Of a DNA stretch of 64,000 bases, positions 32,649-40,981 are shown in pieces. Origin of the DNA: PALSA-600 sp037142875. GTDB taxonomy: Bacteria; Actinomycetota; Thermoleophilia; Gaiellales; Gaiellaceae. The stretch covers positions 62,001 to 126,000 of the forward strand of contig JBAWZV010000005.1 in NCBI GenBank assembly GCA_037142875.1, in the 5' to 3' direction. The notes beneath the pieces were generated by a model. It ran no database searches and was not told where the DNA came from. It worked only from the letters and a program-made list of their open reading frames with translations. A program made the translations under genes and the position numbers. Every line of letters begins with the position of its first letter. Positions within the stretch are counted from its first letter, which is position 1.

Positions 32649-33590
32649 CTAGCGAAGCTCCTTGTTCGACTCCATGTCGAACCACATCGCAAACAGGGTG
32701 AACTGGCTCCCGGCGATCAGCAGGAGCGCGACCAGCACCACCGTGGCGGTCGGGATGCCGTGGCCCATGAACCGCAGCACCGTCTCGAGCACGCCGAGGG
32801 CGAAGCCGGCCGCGGTCATCGCAAACCCGAAGAAGTAGAAGAAGACGAGCGGGTGAAAGTCGCGGATCACGTACTTCTCGCGCAGCCGCCAGCCAAACCC
32901 CTTCAGCAGCAGCCAGGAGATCCGCGGGATCACCTTGCGCAGCTTGATTCCCGACCGCTCACCGACGCCGTAGATCGGCCGTGACGGCACGTCGCGGACG
33001 CGCGCGTTCCAGACGTTCAGGTGCACGAGGATGTCGTTGGGGAAGCCGTAGCGCGTGTAGATCCGGTCGAGATCGAGCCGCTCCAACATCGGCCGCGAGA
33101 TCGCCGTGTAGCCCGCCTGCGAGTCGGCGACGTGCCAGTACCCCGAGGCGATCTTCGTCAGCAGCGAGAGGATCGCGTTGCCGACGTAGCGGTGGTGGGG
33201 GATCAGCTCCCACGCGCGCCCCGAGAAGAGCCGGTTGGCCTTGGCGTAGTCGACCTCGCCGTCGGCGACGGGCTGGACGATCGACAACAGCTCGTCCGGA
33301 TCCATCTGGTTATCGGCGGCCATCACGGCGGTGACGTCGAACCGCTCCTCGAGCGCCCGCTTGTAGCCCGTGACGATCGCGGCACCGACGCCGCCGTTCC
33401 GTTCGTGGACGATCACCTCGATCTGCGGGTCGGCGAAGCTGCGCGCGCGCTCGGCGGTGCCGTCGCGGGAGGCGTCGTCGACGACGATGATCCGGTCGAC
33501 GAAGCTCGGGATGCCGGCGATCGTCTCGCCGATCAACGCCTCCTCATTGAAGGCGGGAACGACGACCGCGACGGTCTTTCCGCCGATCAT
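32649..33590 (-). CDS. GT2 family glycosyltransferase with C-terminal membrane anchor, 313 aa
   Basis: VAVVVPAFNEEALIG and IIVVDDASRDGT give the nucleotide site; MAADNQMDPDELL is the metal region. After about residue 245 two hydrophobic segments (FYFFGFAMTAAGFALGVLE and VVLVALLLIAGSQFTLFAMW) tether it to the membrane. The layout is that of ArnC/DPM1 bacterial homologues that make polyprenyl-phosphate sugars, possibly the donor for the GT87 and GT39-like enzymes nearby. Starts with an ATGA overlap on the next GT2 gene. Confidence 0.9.
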   Translation of the reverse strand: MIGGKTVAVVVPAFNEEALIGETIAGIPSFVDRIIVVDDASRDGTAERARSFADPQIEVIVHERNGGVGAAIVTGYKRALEERFDVTAVMAADNQMDPDELLSIVQPVADGEVDYAKANRLFSGRAWELIPHHRYVGNAILSLLTKIASGYWHVADSQAGYTAISRPMLERLDLDRIYTRYGFPNDILVHLNVWNARVRDVPSRPIYGVGERSGIKLRKVIPRISWLLLKGFGWRLREKYVIRDFHPLVFFYFFGFAMTAAGFALGVLETVLRFMGHGIPTATVVLVALLLIAGSQFTLFAMWFDMESNKELR

Positions 33591-34258
33591 CCGAACAGAC
33601 GAACGCGGAAGAGAACCCAGATCGCCCGGAAGCCGTCGCGCCAGGTGATCTTCTTGCCCTCGTCGTGAGTGCGGCCGTAGTAGGAGATCGGCAGCTCGTA
33701 GATCCGCAGCTTGCGCTTGCAGATCTTCCCGGTGATCTCGGGCTCGATGCCGAAGTGGCTCTCGCGTAGGTCGAGTGAGCGGAGGATGTCGGTGCGGAAG
33801 GCCTTGTAGCCGGTCTCCATGTCGGAGAGGGTCGTGTTGAAGAGGACGCACGTGAGCAGCGACAGAAACCGGTTGCCGACGAGGTGCCAGAAGAGGAACA
33901 CCCGCTGCGGCTTGCCGCCGCGCAGACGCGAGCCGAAGACGACGTCGGCGACGCCGCGGATGATCGGGTCGACGAGCTCGGGCACCTCGGCCGGGTCGTA
34001 CTCCATGTCGGCGTCCTGGATGACCGAGATGTCACCCTCGGCGTAGGGGATCCCGGCCCGGATCGCCGAGCCCTTGCCGCCGTTTGCCTTGCGCACGACC
34101 GTGGCCCCGGCGGCCTCTGCGATCGCGGCGGTCTCGTCGGTCGAGCCGTCGTCGATGACGACGACCTGGGAGTCGAGTGGGAGCGCCGCAATCCGCTCGA
34201 GGACCTCGCCGATCGTCGCAGCCTCGTTGTAGGCAGGGATGAGGAACGTGATCTTCAC
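33587..34258 (-). CDS. GT2 family glycosyltransferase, DPM1-like, 223 aa
   Basis: ITFLIPAYNEAATIG, VVVIDDGSTDET and SVIQDADMEYDP are the three GT-A motifs, the last with DxD. DMETGYKAFRTDIL and YYGRTHDEGKKITWRDG are characteristic of polyprenyl-phosphate hexose synthases. It is soluble, and may act with the membrane-anchored GT2 encoded next. ATG 34258 overlaps the end of the GT39-like gene. Confidence 0.9.
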   Translation of the reverse strand: MKITFLIPAYNEAATIGEVLERIAALPLDSQVVVIDDGSTDETAAIAEAAGATVVRKANGGKGSAIRAGIPYAEGDISVIQDADMEYDPAEVPELVDPIIRGVADVVFGSRLRGGKPQRVFLFWHLVGNRFLSLLTCVLFNTTLSDMETGYKAFRTDILRSLDLRESHFGIEPEITGKICKRKLRIYELPISYYGRTHDEGKKITWRDGFRAIWVLFRVRLFG

Positions 34259-35538
34259 GACCGCCCGATCCTACTGACACCCTCGGCGGCAAGGAGCGGC
34301 GTGAGCGCCGCGGCGCCGACCACGACCGCGTCGATCACCCGGTCACCGGAGAACGCGAGGTAGCTCGACCACTCGTGTTTGGCGACGACGTAGATCCACG
34401 TCAGCCCGAGCAACGAGATGCACGCCCATGCCCACGCGAACACCGCGAGGCGCGAGCCGACCGCCCCGACCGCCGCGACGAGGAAGAGCAGGAGGAGCAG
34501 CGGCCAGGCGCTGAACGCAAGCGCGTAGTCGAGGAGGCCGCGCAGCGCGAGGGGCGCGATCCCCGGCCGGTGAACCGAGAACATCTGGGCGCCGAGCAGC
34601 GTGTCGGAGTGGACGTGGTGGACGCGCAGCCACACCTGCCAGGGAGCAAGCGCCGCCTCGAACGCGAGCCCGGAGAGCAGGAGCGGCCGCCAGCGCCGCG
34701 TGGCGAGAAGCAGGGCGAGATAGGCGGCGGCGGCGAAGATGACGCCCTCGTTCTTCGTCAGGCTCGCCCCGGCGAGACACAGCGTCGCGAAGGCAAGCGT
34801 CCGTGGCGCCCCGTCGTCGATCCAGCGCGCAGCGGCGAGCAGGCCTGCGGCACAGAAGAGTGCGAGCGGGACGTCGGCGTACGCGGTCAGCAGCTGCGAC
34901 GAGAATCCAGGCGCGGTTGCCAGTGCTAGCACGCAGGGCCAGAGCAGCCAGCCGGGTACGCGCTCGCGCAGCAGCCCGTGGATCGCCGCGATCCCGGCGA
35001 CGCCGATCAGCAGGAACTGCAGGTGGATGAGCCTCGGATCGAACCCTCCCATCGCGCGCGCTGCGACCGCCTCGAGCGACGGCACGAGCAGCGGGTAGTC
35101 GAGATGGAGCTCGGCTGCTCCGTTCGAGGCAAAGAGCCCCGGGTCGGCCCAGCCGAGCTCGGTCAGCGCCTTTGCTTTCATCCCCCACATCGCCCAGGCG
35201 TCGTAGTCATCGAGCGGCTTCGAGGCGAACGTGGGCCAGGCTCGCGCGAGGAGCGCGCCGAGCGCGGCGACCCCGGCGACGCCGAGGAGTCCCGGGGTGC
35301 GCCACCTCGGCGGGGTCGGGCGCCGCACCCACACGGCGACGCCGAGCGAGATCGCTGCAAGGACGGTGAGGGCAGCCCAGCCGAACGTCACGTGGACAAG
35401 CGCGAGATGAGCGGAGACGATTCCCGTGACGACGATCCCGGCAACGTAGGCAGCGCCGATCGGCATCCGGCAGAGAGCAACGACACCGAGCCCGACACCG
35501 AGTTCGAGGGCGTTCGCGAGCAGGAGCCTTGCGATCAC
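34255..35538 (-). CDS. GT39-like polytopic membrane glycosyltransferase, 427 aa
   Basis: GTG 35538 was chosen because it overlaps the upstream stop (GTGA). The longer frame has no support. About twelve hydrophobic segments; a first loop with KPLDDYDAWAMWGMKAKAL shows the acidic pair expected after the first membrane helices of PMT/ArnT-like enzymes. HLDYPLLVPSLEAV follows. It would use a polyprenyl-phosphate sugar made by the two GT2 proteins encoded directly downstream, a common gene arrangement. Confidence 0.82.
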   Translation of the reverse strand: MIARLLLANALELGVGLGVVALCRMPIGAAYVAGIVVTGIVSAHLALVHVTFGWAALTVLAAISLGVAVWVRRPTPPRWRTPGLLGVAGVAALGALLARAWPTFASKPLDDYDAWAMWGMKAKALTELGWADPGLFASNGAAELHLDYPLLVPSLEAVAARAMGGFDPRLIHLQFLLIGVAGIAAIHGLLRERVPGWLLWPCVLALATAPGFSSQLLTAYADVPLALFCAAGLLAAARWIDDGAPRTLAFATLCLAGASLTKNEGVIFAAAAYLALLLATRRWRPLLLSGLAFEAALAPWQVWLRVHHVHSDTLLGAQMFSVHRPGIAPLALRGLLDYALAFSAWPLLLLLFLVAAVGAVGSRLAVFAWAWACISLLGLTWIYVVAKHEWSSYLAFSGDRVIDAVVVGAAALTPLLAAEGVSRIGRS

Positions 35539-35888
35539 TGCGCGGCTCCCAGCGAGAAGACGACGTCGGCATCGGCCTCCGAGCTCGCCGGCAGCGACGG
35601 CAGCAGCGAGAACACGGCGTAGGCCCGATAGACGTTCCCGCGCGTCCCGAACCCCTCGGGTGCTCCCGCGGGCACGCCGAGCCACCAGCGCTGCCCTGGC
35701 GTCAGACGAGCGCGCAGCGAGTCGAAGAGCGCGACCGACAGGTGCTCACGCGTTGCCGCGGCGTTCGCGGCCTGGGTAGCGGAGAGGTGCGCGTGCGCGC
35801 TGCCGAGGTCAGACCACGTGTGCCAGCCGCCGACGGCGAGCGCGACGAGCGCGCCTGCGGTGCTAAGCCGTGCGAGCGCGATTCGCAC
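35535..35888 (-). CDS. Small single-span protein of unknown function, 117 aa
   Basis: GTG 35888 leads to one hydrophobic helix (RLSTAGALVALAVGGWHTW) and an extracytoplasmic part of about 85 residues rich in Ala and Ser (HLSATQAANAAATREHLSVA). TPGQRWWLGVPAGAP and VYRAYAVFSLLP are the most distinctive strings. I do not recognise the family. It lies between the Wzz and GT39-like genes, overlapping Wzz by 26 nt and the GT by 4 nt, which suggests an accessory role for one of them. Confidence 0.6.
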   Translation of the reverse strand: MRIALARLSTAGALVALAVGGWHTWSDLGSAHAHLSATQAANAAATREHLSVALFDSLRARLTPGQRWWLGVPAGAPEGFGTRGNVYRAYAVFSLLPSLPASSEADADVVFSLGAAQ

Positions 35889-36735
35889 GCGCGTCGACGG
35901 CGAGCGCGGCAACAGCGCCAAGGATGAGCCCAATGAACATCGCGACAAGGATGGAGTTGCGGCGTGACCGCGCGACCGTGTGACGAGCAACGGCCGGCTC
36001 GATGATCTGGGCGACCTCGATCTGCTGGGCGAGCGTGAGCTGGTCCTGGGTGATCGTGAGCTTCTCGTTCAGGAGTCCCTGGAGCTGCTCGGCGTTATCG
36101 ACCTGGCTCACGAGAATCAGCCGCTGTGTGAAGTCGAGGCTCGGACTCTTGAGCGCGTCGTTGATCGCAACGATCCGCTTGCTGATCGAGGCGAGCTGAG
36201 ACTGGTAGCTCGTGATCTTCGTCTTGTACGTCGCGATCGACTGGACGACGAGCTCGGAGGTCGTGTCCTCCTTGATCAGCGCGGCGATCTCGTTAGCGGC
36301 GTCCTCTGCCTCCTTGGCCTTCGGCAGCTGCACAGTGATGTCAATCAGGATGGCCGACCGGCTCGCCGCCGAGCCAACGCCCGTCAGGACGGTGCTGGTG
36401 CTGACATGGCCGCGGAGCTTCGCGACGGGAATGCCGACCTTGTCGGCCGCGCGGCGCAGGACGCTCTCCGACGTCGCCATCCCGGCGATCGTGATCGGGC
36501 TCGAGCGATAGGTGAGGACGGGCAGCCCGCTCGGTGAGAGCGGCTGGCCGGGTGCGAGCTCGGCTGTCGCCTTGTAGAGGCCCCCGCCGCTCAGCGAGTA
36601 GAGACCGCCGATGACGATGCCGGCAACGGCGCCTGCAGCGACGACCCACCAGCGCTCGCGGGCGGCGCGGCGCCAACGGGCAAGGTCGATCTCGCGCTCC
36701 ACGCCGAGGTCGGTGCCGGAATGCGAGACGCTCAT
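35863..36735 (-). CDS. wzz: Wzz-type chain-length determinant / polysaccharide co-polymerase, 290 aa
   Basis: A cytoplasmic start (DLARWRRAARERWW) leads to a first membrane helix at about 31-49 (VVAAGAVAGIVIGGLYSL). A long periplasmic-type region with coiled-coil character follows (YKTKITSYQSQLASISKRIV, QLQGLLNEKLTITQDQLTL), then a second helix near 262-282 (ILVAMFIGLILGAVAALAV). This two-helix plan is the Wzz/chain-length family. No C-terminal tyrosine kinase domain is fused. It should set the chain length of a Wzy-made polymer. The ATG overlaps the epimerase stop. Confidence 0.87.
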   Translation of the reverse strand: MSVSHSGTDLGVEREIDLARWRRAARERWWVVAAGAVAGIVIGGLYSLSGGGLYKATAELAPGQPLSPSGLPVLTYRSSPITIAGMATSESVLRRAADKVGIPVAKLRGHVSTSTVLTGVGSAASRSAILIDITVQLPKAKEAEDAANEIAALIKEDTTSELVVQSIATYKTKITSYQSQLASISKRIVAINDALKSPSLDFTQRLILVSQVDNAEQLQGLLNEKLTITQDQLTLAQQIEVAQIIEPAVARHTVARSRRNSILVAMFIGLILGAVAALAVDARANRARTA

Positions 36736-37643
36736 CGAGGCATGACTCTAGTCGAGGCCCACTCCCACTGTGCCCGCAGGCCCTCCTCGAGCGTCACGCT
36801 CGGGCTCCAGCCGAGGTCTGCGCGGATCCGGCCCGTGTCGGCGTTCGTGCGCCGCTGGTCACCCGGAACGGCAGCCAGCCGCTCGACCTGGAGCTCGCGG
36901 CCGGAGATCTGCTCGAGCAGATCGATCGACTCGCTGAGCGACGCCTCGACGCCCCCGCCGACGTTGTAGGTGCCGTGTCCCCGCTGCATCGCGGCGATCG
37001 TCGCATCGACGACGTCGCTCACATACGTCCAGCCGCGCGACTGATCGCCGTCACCGAACATCTGGAAGCCGTGGCCACCGGCGAGCGCGAGCACGATCCG
37101 GGTAAATGCCATGTCGGGCCGCTGCCGGGGGCCAAAGGCGTTGAAGAAGCGAAGCATGACCGCGTCGAGACCGAACTCGCGCTCGTAGGCCGACGCAAGG
37201 TGCTCGCAGGCGAGCTTCGTGATGCCGTACGGCGAGAGCGGCTGCGGCGCGGTCTCCTCGGGCGTCGGGTACCGCTCGGCGGCACCGTAGATCGACGACG
37301 ACGACGCGAAGACGACCTTTGCCCCGTCGCGGGCAGCCGCCTCGAACACCCGCTGCGAGGCGAGGAGGTTGTCGCGGAGGTAGATAGCGAACACGTCGCC
37401 GAAGCTCTTGACCCCCGGCCGGCCCGCGAGGTGAAAGACGCCGTCAAACCCGGTGAAGTCGAGCGCGTCGGCGGCGAGGTCGATGCGGCGCACGTCGAGA
37501 TCGCACGCGTTCTCCTCCTTCAGCGCCGGGTCGTAGTAGTCGGTGAAGGCATCGAATCCGATGACCTCGTGGCCCGAGGCAACCAGAGCCTCCGAGAGGT
37601 GCGAGCCGATGAACCCGGCTGCACCGGTGACGGCATACCGCAT
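36732..37643 (-). CDS. NAD-dependent UDP-sugar epimerase (GalE/GAE-like SDR), 303 aa
   Basis: AVTGAAGFIGSHLSEAL is the NAD loop. FDAFTDYYDPALKEEN and FHLAGRPGVKSFGDVFAIYL resemble UDP-glucuronate 4-epimerases. SSSSIYGAAERYPTPEE and SPYGITKLACEHL supply Ser and Tyr-Lys. RFFNAFGPRQRPDMAF is the substrate strand. A UDP-galacturonate or UDP-sugar 4-epimerase is likely. It heads the operon epimerase-Wzz-small protein-GT39-GT2-GT2, with TAAGGT 6 nt before its ATG. Confidence 0.87.
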   Translation of the reverse strand: MRYAVTGAAGFIGSHLSEALVASGHEVIGFDAFTDYYDPALKEENACDLDVRRIDLAADALDFTGFDGVFHLAGRPGVKSFGDVFAIYLRDNLLASQRVFEAAARDGAKVVFASSSSIYGAAERYPTPEETAPQPLSPYGITKLACEHLASAYEREFGLDAVMLRFFNAFGPRQRPDMAFTRIVLALAGGHGFQMFGDGDQSRGWTYVSDVVDATIAAMQRGHGTYNVGGGVEASLSESIDLLEQISGRELQVERLAAVPGDQRRTNADTGRIRADLGWSPSVTLEEGLRAQWEWASTRVMPR

Positions 37644-37649
37644 CGCGAA

Positions 37650-37655
37650 ACCTTA
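37650..37655 (-). promoter_or_regulatory. TAAGGT -10 box, leaderless start at 37643
   Basis: On the minus strand TAAGGT ends 6 nt before ATG 37643 and overlaps the stop of the propeller gene upstream, giving the epimerase-Wzz operon its own promoter. Confidence 0.5.
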
Positions 37656-38891
37656 GCGTCGGGCCTCGAGGCCGTAGATGCGGGCCCGCCCGACCAGGTA
37701 GACCCGCGTGGGATCGGCGACCACCGGTGAGTACCCCCCGTCGGGGAACGACCACACCTGTCGGCCGGTGCGGGTGTCGAGCGCGTAGGTGCGCCCGCGC
37801 AGTGTCGCGAAGTAGACCCGGTCGGCGATGACGGTCGCCGCGCCCGAGATCGGGCCGCCTGCGCGAAACGACCAGCGGACATCACCGGTCGCTGCGTCGA
37901 GCGCATAGAACGAGCCGGAGTACGAGCCGATGTAGACAGTCCCGTCCGAGACAGCCGGAGAGGCGTAGACGTATCCGCCCGTCGACTGCGACCAGCGGAG
38001 ATCGCCGCTTGCCGCCCCGAACGAGTACACCTTGCCGTCCGTCGCACCGATGTAGACACGCCCGTAGGCAAGCGTCGGTGTCGAGTAGAACTCGCCCGGG
38101 TGCCCGAGCCGAGACTGCGCCCCGGCCTCCCAGACAAGCTTGCCGTTGGTCGCGTTGAGCGCGTAGACCTTCGAGTCGTACGTGCCGAAGTAGACGCGGT
38201 TGCCGGAGAGCGAGATGCCTCCCTTGACCTTGCCGGAGGCGCGGAAGCGCCAGAAGAGCTTGCCGGTGGTCGCGGAGAAGCACGAGACCCGCCCACCCCA
38301 GTCACCGACGTACACGACGCCGCCTCGGAAGACCGGCGAGGACTCGGAGGCCGCCATCCGTCGCAGCCAGCGCACCCTGCCCGAACCGGCCCAGAGTGCC
38401 ACGAGCTCGCCGCCGCGCGACCCCGCCGACGAGTTGCACGGCGGGCGGTTAAGGAACGTCAGGTAGACGGTGTTGTGCGCGAGCGCCGGGGACATCGCCT
38501 GGCAGCGGCCCGAGCGGTACCGCCAGGCGCGCTTGCCGGTCGTCGCGCTGATCGCGAAGATCACGCCCGCGTTGTTTCCGAAGTAGAGGCGCCCGTAGCC
38601 GACCGCGGGAGGGAACTCGACGAGGCTCCTCGCGTGAAACGTCCAGACCCGGCGAAACGGCGGCCGAAGCCCAACACCCGTCGCGACCCGCAGGTGGGCC
38701 GGGTCGTGGCCGTACATCGGCCAGGGCAGGTTCGCCGGCTCGTGCTGCGCTGCGACGGTGGTGACGTACTCGACCGTCGCCGACCCTCGGATGTCACGCG
38801 AAGCGTGCCGCATCTGGAGCGTCCAGGCAGCGACGAGTCCACCGGCCACGACAACGACTCCAACCGTCGCAAGGAGAAGGTGCCTCCTCAC
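37653..38891 (-). CDS. Membrane-anchored PQQ-type beta-propeller protein, 412 aa
   Basis: An uncleaved-looking signal anchor (LLLATVGVVVVAGGLVAAWTL) is followed by repeats of the PQQ/BamB propeller: GRLYFGNNAGVIFAISATTG, NRVYFGTYDSKVYALNATNG, GRVYIGATDGKVYSFGAASG, GTVYIGSYSGSFYALDAATG, DRVYFATLRGRTYALDTRTG. At least five to seven blades are visible. Such domains usually bind proteins, not PQQ, when outside dehydrogenases. It shares a transcript with the ATP-grasp gene upstream (16-nt gap). A scaffold role at the surface is inference. Confidence 0.87.
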   Translation of the reverse strand: MRRHLLLATVGVVVVAGGLVAAWTLQMRHASRDIRGSATVEYVTTVAAQHEPANLPWPMYGHDPAHLRVATGVGLRPPFRRVWTFHARSLVEFPPAVGYGRLYFGNNAGVIFAISATTGKRAWRYRSGRCQAMSPALAHNTVYLTFLNRPPCNSSAGSRGGELVALWAGSGRVRWLRRMAASESSPVFRGGVVYVGDWGGRVSCFSATTGKLFWRFRASGKVKGGISLSGNRVYFGTYDSKVYALNATNGKLVWEAGAQSRLGHPGEFYSTPTLAYGRVYIGATDGKVYSFGAASGDLRWSQSTGGYVYASPAVSDGTVYIGSYSGSFYALDAATGDVRWSFRAGGPISGAATVIADRVYFATLRGRTYALDTRTGRQVWSFPDGGYSPVVADPTRVYLVGRARIYGLEARR

Positions 38892-38907
38892 GCGCGCACC
38901 CGCAGGA

Positions 38908-39888
38908 TCACGAGAACGGCGCTGCTGGATCCTCGATGCGCTCGAGCACCCCGTCTGCCTCGCGCAGCACGATCTGCGAGAAGTACCGGGTCATCACGAC
39001 CCCGGCGGTGAAGTCACCGAGGCGCGGCTCGGGCCGCTCGCCGCGGGCGAGTGCGAGTGCCGTCTCGGGGTAGCGCGACCCGGCAGCAGTCGGCAGCGGA
39101 AACCCTCCGCCGAAGCGCGGGTTGACGTCGGTGACCGGGTATGTCCCGTCGGGCTCGCGGAAGCACTGGATGTTCGCCGGGCCGACGATCCCCATGGTCT
39201 CGGCGACACGACGGCCGTGCTCGATCAGGTCGGCGTCCTTGATCGTCATCCCCTTGATCGACTCACCGCCCTTCGACTCGATCATCGTGCGCGGGATCGC
39301 GTTCAGACAGCGCCCGTCGAGGTCGCAGAAGACGTCGATCGAGAACTCCTCACCACGGCAGCCCTGCTGCACCATCGAGTCGGTCTCGGTGTGCGCGAGG
39401 AAGAAGTCGAGATCTGCCTGATCCTGGCAGCGGTAGATGCCACGCGAGCCGAAGCCCCGACGCGCCTTGACGAGCACCGGGAAGACGAGGTCAGCGGGCA
39501 GCTCGTCTGGCATCCAGGTCGGAGGTGAGTCGACACCTCGCTCCTCGAAGAACACGTGCGCGGCGTACTTGTCCTCACAGAGCCGGATCGTCGCGGGCGG
39601 TGGCAGCAGGACGAGCGCGCCCATCTCGTCGGCGTGCTCGGCAAGCAGCAGGTGGTCGAGGTCGGCGAGCGGCACGATCAGCGACACCCCGTGGCGCTCG
39701 ACGAGCTCACGGAGCGCCGACAGGTAGGTCGGATCGTCGATGCGCGGCACCGGCGCCTGCAGCTCGGCAACCTGGAGGGCCGGGGCGAGCGGGTTGGCGT
39801 CAACGGCAAGCGTCGTCGCACCGGCCCGTCGAAACGCACTGACGATGTCAACTCGCTGTCCGGCGCACGTGAAGAGAACGACGGTCAC
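38908..39888 (-). CDS. ATP-grasp family ligase (PylC/CarB-like), 326 aa
   Basis: VVLFTCAGQRVDIVSAFRRAG is a pre-ATP-grasp strand-loop. FPVLVKARRGFGSRGIYRC holds the first ATP-binding lysine and glycine loop. YPVTDVNPRFGGGFPLPTAAG gives the metal site, with Asp-Val-Asn-Pro-Arg in place of the more common Glu-x-Asn-Pro-Arg. These enzymes form amide bonds between a carboxylate and an amine using ATP. Substrate unknown; the glycan context suggests joining an amino acid to a uronic acid or amino sugar. GTG start with TACGCT 7 nt before it. Confidence 0.83.
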   Translation of the reverse strand: MTVVLFTCAGQRVDIVSAFRRAGATTLAVDANPLAPALQVAELQAPVPRIDDPTYLSALRELVERHGVSLIVPLADLDHLLLAEHADEMGALVLLPPPATIRLCEDKYAAHVFFEERGVDSPPTWMPDELPADLVFPVLVKARRGFGSRGIYRCQDQADLDFFLAHTETDSMVQQGCRGEEFSIDVFCDLDGRCLNAIPRTMIESKGGESIKGMTIKDADLIEHGRRVAETMGIVGPANIQCFREPDGTYPVTDVNPRFGGGFPLPTAAGSRYPETALALARGERPEPRLGDFTAGVVMTRYFSQIVLREADGVLERIEDPAAPFS

Positions 39889-39895
39889 AGCTCTG

Positions 39896-39901
39896 AGCGT
39901 A
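39896..39901 (-). promoter_or_regulatory. TACGCT -10 box, leaderless start at 39888
   Basis: On the minus strand TACGCT ends 7 nt before GTG 39888 of the ATP-grasp gene. It lies 4 nt from the plus-strand TAGACT box. Confidence 0.5.
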
Positions 39902-39905
39902 ACCC

Positions 39906-39911
39906 TAGACT
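39906..39911 (+). promoter_or_regulatory. TAGACT -10 box, leaderless start at 39920
   Basis: TAGACT ends 8 nt before ATG 39920 and supports that start over the in-frame codons further upstream. The intergenic region between the divergent genes is only 31 bp. Confidence 0.5.
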
Positions 39912-39919
39912 CCTATGCG

Positions 39920-40981
39920 ATGCAGCGCCCAGTCGAGCCGATGACGGCGGTGGTCACGGGAGCCACCGGCCAGGACGGGTACTACCTCGTCCGGCGTCTG
40001 CTTGCAGACGGCTGGACGGTGCATGCCGCCGTGCGGGACGTCGCTGCGACACGGACTCTCTTCGAGGGCCACGAGCGTCTCGTCGCGGTGCGGCGCGACC
40101 TCCGCGACCCGGGGCCGCTCTGCGCCCTCGTCGGCGATGTCCGGCCCGAGGAGATGTACAACCTCGCCGGCGAGAGCAGCGTCAGCCAGTCGTTTCGCGA
40201 CCCGCGGGCGACGTGGGAGTCGAACGCCCACATCGTCGTGCACCTCCTCGACGCGATCCGCAACGACAGCCCGGCAACGCGCTTCTACCAGGCGTCCTCG
40301 GGCGAGATGTTCGGCTCGGTTCCGGGCGGAAGCGCCGTCCACGATGAGGCCGCCGCGCTCAACCCGCAGAGCCCGTACGCCGCAGCGAAGGCGGCCGCGC
40401 ACCTGCTCTGCCGCAGCTACCGCGAGGCCTACGGCATCCGGATCGCCTGCGGCATCCTCTTCAACCACGAGTCGCAGCGACGCGGCCCGCACTTTCTCTC
40501 ACGCAAGGTCGTCGACCACGTGCAGGGGCTCCGCGCCGGGACTGCACCCGGCCCGCTCGCCCTCGGGAACCTGAAGGCGCAGCGCGACTGGGGCTTCGCC
40601 CCTGAGTACGTCGAGGGGATGATCGCGATCCTCCGCCAGGCCGAGCACCGCGGCGTCGACGACATCGCGTCGAGCTACCGCGACTACGTCCTAGGGACGG
40701 GGAGGCTCCACCACGTCTGGGAGCTCGTCGACCGCGCGTTCACGATCGGAGGCTTCGCGATCGAGTGGGATCTCGGCGGTGACGACCCAACGGCCTGGTC
40801 GGCCCGGTACGTCGCCGGTGGTGAGATCGCAGTCGTGGTCGATCCGGCATTCATCCGTCCGGCCGACCCGCTGGCGATCGCCGCAGACCCCTCGCGGATC
40901 GCAGCCGACCTAGGCTGGCGCCCCCACCCGGGCCTCGACGGCTTCCTGACGGACATGCTCGACGCCGCGGCGCGTCAGTAG
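39920..40981 (+). CDS. gmd: GDP-mannose 4,6-dehydratase, 353 aa
   Basis: TAVVTGATGQDGYYLVRRLL matches the TGxxGQDG signature of GMD. ASSGEMFGSVPG and SPYAAAKAAAHLL carry the catalytic Thr/Ser, Glu and Tyr-Lys set. ACGILFNHESQRRGPHFLSR is diagnostic for GMD. It makes GDP-4-keto-6-deoxymannose, the substrate for the Fcl-type enzyme at 6165 or for a GDP-rhamnose reductase. It is a single-gene plus-strand unit whose end overlaps the convergent membrane protein gene by 7 nt. Confidence 0.92.
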   Translation: MQRPVEPMTAVVTGATGQDGYYLVRRLLADGWTVHAAVRDVAATRTLFEGHERLVAVRRDLRDPGPLCALVGDVRPEEMYNLAGESSVSQSFRDPRATWESNAHIVVHLLDAIRNDSPATRFYQASSGEMFGSVPGGSAVHDEAAALNPQSPYAAAKAAAHLLCRSYREAYGIRIACGILFNHESQRRGPHFLSRKVVDHVQGLRAGTAPGPLALGNLKAQRDWGFAPEYVEGMIAILRQAEHRGVDDIASSYRDYVLGTGRLHHVWELVDRAFTIGGFAIEWDLGGDDPTAWSARYVAGGEIAVVVDPAFIRPADPLAIAADPSRIAADLGWRPHPGLDGFLTDMLDAAARQ

